From Oscillospiraceae bacterium (GTDB lineage Bacteria; Bacillota; Clostridia; UBA1381), in the NCBI GenBank assembly GCA_022508725.1, contig JAFLUR010000106.1:1-7241 (forward strand): a stretch of 7,241 nt of DNA. The letters are read 5' to 3'. Below, piece after piece: positions 1 to 5,066 of the stretch. The translations under genes and the position numbers were made by a program. Within the stretch, counting starts at the first letter, position 1, and each line of letters opens with the position of its first letter. The notes under the pieces are model-generated. The model saw only the letters and a program-made list of their open reading frames with translations, made no database searches and had not been told where the DNA came from.

Positions 1-795
1 AGCCTCGCTTTTTATTGTCACCTTTTCACCGATTTTAAGCTGTGATACCTGTTCATACAAATCGGGGAATGCCGCATCATCTATTGTAAGAACCATCTTT
101 CCTGCCGGTATCGGTATCGCCCCGCTGCTGTGAAGTATGTTTTCAACCACCGCCGTTATCTCACCGCCTATCCTCATAGGTCCGGAAACATCTCCCAATA
201 TCACATCAAGCCCCGGAGTTTCATTTTCGGTGGTATAAGAAAAATCCTCATTCATAAGGTATACGGTATACGGTTGACGATATTTGTTTACATTATATAT
301 ATCGATAGTTTGTGTTTCGGTAATAAGCGTTGTCTGAAAATCCATCCATCCGATAAACGCGGTCCCGTCCTTTTTAAATCCGATACCGTGCTGTTCCTGA
401 CTTTCCTTTGTCACAAGATTTCCGTCAATTATTGTATTGCTCATGGGAACGCCCGTTTTAAAGGAAAAAAAGTCGGCGTTTATTCCGGCTATCGGAGTAA
501 GACCGTTTGAGCGCATATAATCGTATGCTTCGAGAATTGTGCGCTTTCCGAATAATTTTCCTCCGCTCGTCACAACCGGAACGATATCACTGTTCGGAAC
601 ATACTCTATATAATGCTCCGTCTGCTGACCTACGCCCTCCTGCTCCGAACGATACAAATTCTGATACAGGTATGCATTTCCGCCTATATTCATATAAAAT
701 CCGCCCTCGATCGGATAGCCCAATATCGATGCGTATGCGGTATTCACGGTGATACTCAGCAGCAGTAATACCGTAATTATGATATTTTTTCTCAT
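1..795 (-). CDS. Exported phosphodiester glycosidase family protein (NAGPA/DUF2233-like), C-terminus cut off by window edge
   Basis: The reading frame is open from an ATG at 795 to the window edge, giving 265 visible residues and no stop. Residues 1-22 form a signal peptide: a short basic start (MRKN), a hydrophobic core rich in I, V and L, and an AYA cleavage site before Ser23, so the product is exported. The recognisable part is AGINADFF at about 103-110 followed by GVPMSNTIIDG at 115-125. This resembles the N-terminal part of clostridial proteins annotated as phosphodiester glycosidase, the family of the human uncovering enzyme NAGPA, which removes sugars linked through a phosphodiester. 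The usual C-terminal catalytic segment is not visible, so activity and substrate (possibly a wall or capsule glycan) cannot be judged. An AAAGGAG ribosome binding site at 807-813 supports the start. It lies downstream of the SLH protein gene, separated by a 105-base gap holding a hairpin. The family call is from memory of motif patterns and is moderately sure. Confidence 0.72.
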   Translation of the reverse strand, partial: MRKNIIITVLLLLSITVNTAYASILGYPIEGGFYMNIGGNAYLYQNLYRSEQEGVGQQTEHYIEYVPNSDIVPVVTSGGKLFGKRTILEAYDYMRSNGLTPIAGINADFFSFKTGVPMSNTIIDGNLVTKESQEQHGIGFKKDGTAFIGWMDFQTTLITETQTIDIYNVNKYRQPYTVYLMNEDFSYTTENETPGLDVILGDVSGPMRIGGEITAVVENILHSSGAIPIPAGKMVLTIDDAAFPDLYEQVSQLKIGEKVTIKSEA

Positions 796-806
796 TTTGC
801 CAATCT

Positions 807-813
807 CTCCTTT
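807..813 (-). promoter_or_regulatory. Ribosome binding site of the glycosidase-like gene
   Basis: AAAGGAG on the minus strand, 11 bases before the ATG at 795. It fixes the start of an otherwise open-ended partial gene. It begins only seven bases after the hairpin at 821-857, so folding of the hairpin could affect access to it. Confidence 0.7.
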
Positions 814-820
814 AAAAGCC

Positions 821-857
821 AAAAAAGCGAATGATTTCTATAATCAATCGCTTTTTT
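821..857 (-). terminator. Hairpin with A and T flanks, likely intrinsic terminator after the SLH gene
   Basis: An inverted repeat with arms AAAAAAGCGA (821-830) and TCGCTTTTTT (848-857) pairs perfectly over 10 bases. After one A-A mismatch it continues for four more pairs (TGAT with ATCA) around a seven-base loop at 836-842. On the minus strand it reads A-tract, stem, loop, stem, T-tract, the form of a bidirectional Rho-independent terminator. It begins 43 bases past the stop codon of the SLH gene. The GC core is only four pairs, so termination may be partial. No gene enters from the plus strand within this window. Confidence 0.65.
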
Positions 858-859
858 GT

Positions 860-888
860 ATTGAATGAATTTGCGGTAATATTTTCAA
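860..888 (-). promoter_or_regulatory. Weak candidate promoter for the glycosidase-like gene
   Basis: On the minus strand TTGAAA (883-888) is followed after 17 bases by TTCAAT (860-865), matching the sigma-A consensus at about 5 of 6 and 4 of 6 positions. It lies after the SLH gene stop and before the hairpin. A transcript from here would begin inside the distal part of the hairpin and carry the glycosidase-like gene. If it is not real, that gene depends on read-through from the SLH gene. AT-rich DNA gives such matches by chance. Confidence 0.25.
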
Positions 889-900
889 TACTTATCTGTA

Positions 901-2967
901 TTATACATTTCTTGCAAGGGCATTGTAAAGCATTACGGCGAATTGTCCTTTTGTGACCTGTTCTTGAGGATTAAAATTACCGTTTTCATCACCGCGCACA
1001 ATTTTCAAGCCCTTTGCCGCCGCCACATATCGGTTATACTCCGGAGAAATGCTTGCCTCGTCATTAAAGCCGGACGCAAACACACTCTCGTCAATATATT
1101 TTATATTAGTATAACCGATCGCATGGAGTATATACTTAACGGCTTTTTCTCTCGTGACCTTCTCTTCCGGATTTTTCTCGGCGGAAGATATAATTCCGCG
1201 TCTTATAATCGATTTGTAAAAATCGTCCGAGTCCGTGTCTTTAACGGAATAGATTCCGCCGAGCGGGCCGAACATAGCCAAAGCTTCTTTTTGAGTAAGC
1301 GTGGCATCCGGCTCAAATTTATCGCTTTCATTGATAATTACTTCGTTTCCGATAAGAGCCTTTATCGCTTCCTCGGCATAATGTCCGCTTATATCGGTCG
1401 GATATACGATCTTTTTTTCATAAGGATATTCAGCCTCGCCGCTGCGAGCATCGATATACGAACAATCACCCGCCGACATGTAAACAAGCTTTGTTTCGTA
1501 ATCGTTTCTCTTTTCGGTATAAATATTCTTGTACTGCGGCTCAAACCCTACATTTTGATAAAATTTCTCGTATGCCTCATCCTCCGAAAGAAGACCGTTT
1601 TTGTTTTCAAATTCAATATTCCTGCTGTAGCTCTTATGATAACCGAATACTTTCTTTGTTTCGGGCGATATCCTTACGGTCACGGCATCGTTGTAATAAG
1701 GTATTCCGTTTACGAGCCTTACATATTCCGCCGTGTTGTCGGTGCATTGTACATATTTATATTCCGATTTGTTTGAATTGAGTTTGTCAACGATCTTATC
1801 GGCAATCGATTTTATCTCCGCTTCAGGCAGTTTATTGTCCGGATCGTAGCGGTAATCTTGATAGGTATAGAAAGACAAAACCTCACCGCTCACAGCATTG
1901 ATAGTCGCCGTTGCATATTTTTTTCCGTCGAAGCTTTCCAAAGCCACCTCTGTTATGTATTCATCATCATTTTTAAAATAGTTATATGCATTTACGCCGT
2001 ATTCGTCAAATTCCGTATTTTCAACAGAAAAGATTATTTTATCCGCTTCGTCGGTCGATATAAGCTTTGTGAGCTTTTCGATTTCGCTTATTTCCTCGGG
2101 ACTTAAATTCAATTCAGCCCCCATTTCTTTCATATTTGCCCCGGAAGCAGCGGCGTCCTCGGTTTTAAATCCGTAATATCTTCTTGCATCATCGATCTCA
2201 ACCTCACCCGTTGCGGCATTGATAACCTTATCTCCGATCAAATATTTAAGACCTGCCTTTTTGCTGTCGTAATCGTCAAGCGCGTAAACAAGCTCAAGAG
2301 CATTCGCCTGCCTATACTTGGATTTTGCCTCATCGGATGAAATAATTCCGTTTGCGGACGGCAGCTCCTTATACTCCCAATTACAGTAAAAATCATCAAT
2401 CTCGCCTGTGGTCTTTTTTATACGCAGCCAAATATTGTTTTCGGGAAATTTTATCCCATTGACAATTCTTCCCGCATTGATACTTATATATTGATCGTAT
2501 ATCGATGAAGAAATCTGCGCGTTATCAAAGTCGATCTCATTGATATAAGAAACTCCCGCCTTGACGAGCCATTCCTTTGCCTTGTTTTTAACCTCATCAT
2601 CGCTCATTGCCGAAAGAACAAAACGGCTGTTGTATTCTCCGTAGCTGTCCTCCTCGTTGAAATAGCTGTAATATCGCACAATATCGCCTTTATCGTTGAC
2701 AGCGATATCTATGGAATTGTTATATTCCTTGTTATTCCACGAAAAAGAGTATACGGTAATATCATCATCCAGATGCTTACTGCTTTTAAATTCGGTAAGC
2801 GTGTCGGGAATAACAAATTTTGATTTCACATCCGCCAAAATCTTTGCCGTTTCATCGACACTTACCGTTTCCGACGAATCCGATACCGCGGTGTCGGCGT
2901 AAGAAACCGACGCAAAGGTACAAAGAATAAGATTTGCAGCCAATATTGCCGTTATAATTTTTTTCAT
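901..2967 (-). CDS. Exported YcdB/YcdC-type (PepSY-like) repeat protein with three C-terminal S-layer homology domains
   Basis: 688 residues with an ATG at 2967 and a strong AAAGGATGAT site (2974-2983). Residues 1-24 are a signal peptide (MKKIIT, hydrophobic core, cleavage after SYA), so it is secreted. Residues ~86-515 contain two related units, about 86-262 and 352-515. Each has a TGE or SGE turn followed by an aromatic strand, an R-(I/L)-VNGI segment, and a (S/L)SxDEA helix. This is the pattern of YcdB/YcdC domain proteins, whose PepSY-like folds have no well-defined function, perhaps protease inhibition or regulation. Residues ~521-688 form three SLH repeats: one starts DISGHYAEEAI, the second contains VTREKAV, the third ends near GNFNPQEQVTKGQFAVMLYNAL. 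SLH triplets attach proteins non-covalently to secondary cell-wall polymers, so this is probably a surface-anchored protein. The canonical ITRAE motif is degenerate in repeats one and three. Function beyond surface display is unknown. A 118-base gap separates it from the fumarase gene, suggesting its own promoter. Confidence 0.88.
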   Translation of the reverse strand: MKKIITAILAANLILCTFASVSYADTAVSDSSETVSVDETAKILADVKSKFVIPDTLTEFKSSKHLDDDITVYSFSWNNKEYNNSIDIAVNDKGDIVRYYSYFNEEDSYGEYNSRFVLSAMSDDEVKNKAKEWLVKAGVSYINEIDFDNAQISSSIYDQYISINAGRIVNGIKFPENNIWLRIKKTTGEIDDFYCNWEYKELPSANGIISSDEAKSKYRQANALELVYALDDYDSKKAGLKYLIGDKVINAATGEVEIDDARRYYGFKTEDAAASGANMKEMGAELNLSPEEISEIEKLTKLISTDEADKIIFSVENTEFDEYGVNAYNYFKNDDEYITEVALESFDGKKYATATINAVSGEVLSFYTYQDYRYDPDNKLPEAEIKSIADKIVDKLNSNKSEYKYVQCTDNTAEYVRLVNGIPYYNDAVTVRISPETKKVFGYHKSYSRNIEFENKNGLLSEDEAYEKFYQNVGFEPQYKNIYTEKRNDYETKLVYMSAGDCSYIDARSGEAEYPYEKKIVYPTDISGHYAEEAIKALIGNEVIINESDKFEPDATLTQKEALAMFGPLGGIYSVKDTDSDDFYKSIIRRGIISSAEKNPEEKVTREKAVKYILHAIGYTNIKYIDESVFASGFNDEASISPEYNRYVAAAKGLKIVRGDENGNFNPQEQVTKGQFAVMLYNALARNV

Positions 2968-2973
2968 AATTGA

Positions 2974-2983
2974 ATCATCCTTT
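2974..2983 (-). promoter_or_regulatory. Ribosome binding site of the SLH protein gene
   Basis: AAAGGATGAT on the minus strand is a long match to the anti-Shine-Dalgarno sequence. The AAAGGA core ends 10 bases before the ATG at 2967. The same core and spacing recur upstream of the foldase gene and help decide its start. Confidence 0.75.
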
Positions 2984-3021
2984 CACCGTTATTCTTATGT
3001 ATTGCGGAATTTTCGCAATAA

Positions 3022-3027
3022 ATTATA
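3022..3027 (-). promoter_or_regulatory. Candidate -10 element for the SLH protein gene
   Basis: A perfect TATAAT on the minus strand, 54 bases before the ATG at 2967. The hexamer 17 bases upstream (TAACTC, 3045-3050) is a poor -35 match and there is no TG extension, so this would need an activator or a different sigma factor, or it is chance in AT-rich DNA. An imperfect inverted repeat (3028-3060) occupies the spacer and -35 region. Confidence 0.3.
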
Positions 3028-3060
3028 TTTTCATATATACAGACGAGTTATGTATGAAAA
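3028..3060. repeat. AT-rich 12-base inverted repeat upstream of the SLH gene
   Basis: Arms 3028-3039 (TTTTCATATATA) and 3049-3060 (TATGTATGAAAA) pair over 12 positions with one T-G wobble around a nine-base spacer. It directly abuts the TATAAT at 3022-3027. No T-tract follows on the minus strand, so it is a poor intrinsic terminator for the fumarase gene. Its position would suit a protein-binding operator, but nothing identifies a regulator. Confidence 0.4.
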
Positions 3061-3085
3061 AAGTTCCTGATTGTTTATATATTTT

Positions 3086-3928
3086 TTATAAAATTATTTC
3101 CGCATGCCTTGTTACATGACAGCTTATATTGACGGCTACCGGCAATCCCGCGATATGGGTCGGATATTTTTCGATATTCACCCCTATACAGGTGGTCGTC
3201 CCCCCCATTCCCTGCGGACCTATTCCCAGCTTGTTTATTCTCTCAAGCAGTAAATTTTCAAGATCCGCATAATACTCGTCTTTATTGCGTTCGTTAATAC
3301 TTCTGAACAGCGCTTTTTTTGCAAGAACAGCCGCCTTGTCCATGGTGCCGCCTATGCCGACGCCTATAACCATTGGCGGACACGGATTTGAATCCGCCTT
3401 TTTAGCCGTTTCAACAACAAATTCGATTATTTTTTCAACACCGTCCGCCGGATTAAGCATTTTGAGCGCGCTTTTATTTTCGCTTCCGAATCCCTTGGGA
3501 GCAAATGCTATTTTCAGCTTGTCACCTTTTGTCATATCGTAATATATGACCGCCGGGGTATTGTCGCCGGTGTTTACACGTCTGAGCGGGTCGGCTACTA
3601 TCGACTTTCTTAAATATCCGTCCGTATATCCTTTTGCCACACCTTTGTTTATCGCATCGGTCAATGTGTCGCCCTCGATATGAACGTCTTGTCCCACCTC
3701 CGCAAAAAATACTGCCATACCCGTATCCTGACAGATGGGAACCTGTTTCTTTTCCGCAATATCGGCATTTTTTATAAGATTTTCAAGCACACCCCTGCAT
3801 ATTTCCGACCGCTCTGTTTCCATACCGTTTTTAAGCGCATTTTTTATATCGACATTCATATTGTAATTTGCCGACATACACATTTTTGCAACGGCATCAA
3901 CTATTTCGGCGGATGATATATTTCTCAT
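3086..3928 (-). CDS. Class I (Fe-S) fumarate hydratase, alpha subunit
   Basis: Fumarases of this class hydrate fumarate to L-malate reversibly with an oxygen-sensitive [4Fe-4S] cluster in the cytoplasm. This is the split form, in which the alpha subunit carries the cluster-binding half and a separate beta subunit of about 185 residues completes the enzyme. The 280 residues from MRN match the usual alpha length. Three cysteines fit the cluster ligands: Cys66 in ICQDTG, Cys183 in NPCPP and Cys247 in GGTTTCIG. GPQGMGG precedes the last one. The ATG at 3928 is chosen over one at 3949 because AAGGAG (3937-3942) lies eight bases before it and inside the longer version. The gene follows the foldase gene after 54 bases with no terminator, so the two are probably co-transcribed. 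No beta-subunit gene lies downstream: the next gene is the SLH protein. L-tartrate dehydratase alpha (TtdA) is a close relative and cannot be excluded by sequence reading alone. Confidence 0.93.
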   Translation of the reverse strand: MRNISSAEIVDAVAKMCMSANYNMNVDIKNALKNGMETERSEICRGVLENLIKNADIAEKKQVPICQDTGMAVFFAEVGQDVHIEGDTLTDAINKGVAKGYTDGYLRKSIVADPLRRVNTGDNTPAVIYYDMTKGDKLKIAFAPKGFGSENKSALKMLNPADGVEKIIEFVVETAKKADSNPCPPMVIGVGIGGTMDKAAVLAKKALFRSINERNKDEYYADLENLLLERINKLGIGPQGMGGTTTCIGVNIEKYPTHIAGLPVAVNISCHVTRHAEIIL

Positions 3929-3936
3929 TTGCTTTT

Positions 3937-3942
3937 CTCCTT
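3937..3942 (-). promoter_or_regulatory. Ribosome binding site that sets the fumarase alpha start
   Basis: AAGGAG on the minus strand, eight bases before the ATG at 3928. The alternative in-frame ATG at 3949 lies upstream of this site and has no comparable Shine-Dalgarno match, so the first seven residues of the longer reading frame are probably untranslated. Confidence 0.85.
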
Positions 3943-3982
3943 GTATCATAATAATTTGTTATTTATCCGAAACGCGGACCGG

Positions 3983-4984
3983 TTATTTGACGGTTTTGTA
4001 ATAGCTCTCGTTTACCTTGACTTCAACACCGCATTCCTTCTTTAAATCTTCCAATTTTTCATTCAGCTTGTCATTGTATACAAGACCTTCGACTTCCGAT
4101 TTCTTTTCCGAAAGAGCGTTGTTGTATATCTCGTCCGTTTCATCAAGAGCGAGGCGTTTGATTATATGGTAGCCGAAACCGCTTTCGACCATACACACCT
4201 CTCCGACCTTGAGACTGTCTACGCCGTCCTGAAATTCCGCAACCATTTCATTATCGGTAAATACATATCCGTCCGGATTGGTCGTAAGCCCCGTATCCTC
4301 GGAAAATTCATTCATAAGCAAATCGAAATCCTCGCCGTTTTTGACTCTTTCATAAAGCTCATCCGCGCGCTTTTTCGCGTCGGCGATTTCTTCCTCCGAA
4401 AGAGGCTGACGCGTTTGGGGATCCATCGTCATTATGAGAATATGCTTTGCCCGTCTGTAATTCTTTACAAATGTGTCCTTTATTTCTTCGTCGGTCGCGG
4501 GATAATCCTTTTTTATCATATCCGAAAGATTTCTTCTGTATGTTTCGCTTACAAAAAGCATTTTGAAGAATTCATCCGTCATTCCGTTCTGTTCGAGGAA
4601 TTTTTTGTAATTTTCCTCTCCGCCCATTCTTGAAGTCATATTTTTGCTGAACGAATCTATCGACTTCTGCTGCGAATCGGTAAGAGGGGTCTTTATTTTG
4701 CCTATTTCTATATAAAGTGCGTTTCTGACAGCCGCGTCAAGAGCCTTTTTCTTAGCCGCATCAATGGCCTTTTCACCCTCTATTTCCACGTTGTTCCAGT
4801 CATCATCGCTTTTTATTTCCGCATCCGACTTGAATTCTTCCTTAACGCTTTCAAGATAATATTCAAAGTCGGTCTTTGATATTTGTGACTTCCCCACATC
4901 GACCGCCGCCGAATTACCCGCTTTGCATCCGCCGGAGCATATCAATGCTGCGGTAAGTATATATGCCGTGATTTTTCTTTTCAT
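3983..4984 (-). CDS. PrsA-like parvulin peptidyl-prolyl cis-trans isomerase lipoprotein
   Basis: A 333-residue foldase that catalyses proline isomerisation to help exported proteins fold outside the membrane. Numbered from the ATG at 4984, residues 1-19 are a signal sequence (MKRK, then a hydrophobic stretch) ending in SGGC, with Cys20 as the likely lipid-modified residue; Ser at -3 is a weak lipobox position. A charged, mostly helical N-terminal region of about 155 residues resembles the SurA/PrsA chaperone part. A parvulin rotamase domain follows at ~178-279, beginning RRAKHIL and including FSEDTG, a G-rich turn, and SGFGYHIIKRL at its end. A Lys/Glu-rich tail of 50 residues closes the protein. 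An upstream in-frame ATG (4993) would add MNF but has the AAAGGA site only one base away, so 4984 is preferred. It follows mfd after 67 bases, an arrangement common in Clostridia, with its own promoter (5038-5066). Likely substrates are secreted or wall proteins, possibly including the exported products encoded downstream; that is inference. Confidence 0.92.
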   Translation of the reverse strand: MKRKITAYILTAALICSGGCKAGNSAAVDVGKSQISKTDFEYYLESVKEEFKSDAEIKSDDDWNNVEIEGEKAIDAAKKKALDAAVRNALYIEIGKIKTPLTDSQQKSIDSFSKNMTSRMGGEENYKKFLEQNGMTDEFFKMLFVSETYRRNLSDMIKKDYPATDEEIKDTFVKNYRRAKHILIMTMDPQTRQPLSEEEIADAKKRADELYERVKNGEDFDLLMNEFSEDTGLTTNPDGYVFTDNEMVAEFQDGVDSLKVGEVCMVESGFGYHIIKRLALDETDEIYNNALSEKKSEVEGLVYNDKLNEKLEDLKKECGVEVKVNESYYKTVK

Positions 4985-4994
4985 AAAATTCATA

Positions 4995-5000
4995 TCCTTT
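4995..5000 (-). promoter_or_regulatory. Ribosome binding site that sets the foldase start
   Basis: AAAGGA on the minus strand. It is one base before the ATG at 4993, too close to work, and 10 bases before the ATG at 4984. The SLH gene uses the same core with the same 10-base spacing, which supports 4984. Confidence 0.7.
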
Positions 5001-5037
5001 CATCGGTATCCTTATTAAAATCGTGTATCTGAATTAT

Positions 5038-5066
5038 ATTATATAACATTTTTATGAGGACTTCAA
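5038..5066 (-). promoter_or_regulatory. Sigma-A type promoter for the foldase (and probably fumarase) genes
   Basis: On the minus strand TTGAAG (5061-5066, four of six consensus positions) is followed after exactly 17 bases by a perfect TATAAT (5038-5043). The -35 lies inside the last codons of mfd and the -10 just after its stop. A second overlapping TATAAT sits at 5033-5038. Transcription would start near 5031, giving a leader of about 45 bases before the foldase ATG. This would allow the foldase and fumarase genes to be expressed independently of mfd. Confidence 0.6.

Noticed and set aside
130..752. Two plus-strand open frames of 126 and 81 codons
   Set aside because: They are antisense to the glycosidase-like gene, whose minus-strand frame has a signal peptide, ribosome binding site and family motifs.
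943..1776. A 277-codon open frame on the plus strand
   Set aside because: It lies entirely antisense to the SLH protein gene, has no recognisable domain or good ribosome binding site, and its Ile/Arg/Phe/Tyr-rich composition is what the opposite strand of this coding sequence produces.
796..3085. Possible phage, toxin-antitoxin, CRISPR or mobile element content
   Set aside because: No integrase, transposase, direct-repeat array or small paired genes are visible on either strand; intergenic gaps are too short and all genes fit ordinary chromosomal families.
3929..3982. Small GC-rich hairpin (TCCG/CGGA) after the foldase stop as a terminator
   Set aside because: The stem is only four pairs and no T-tract follows; it is better read as part of an operon spacer.
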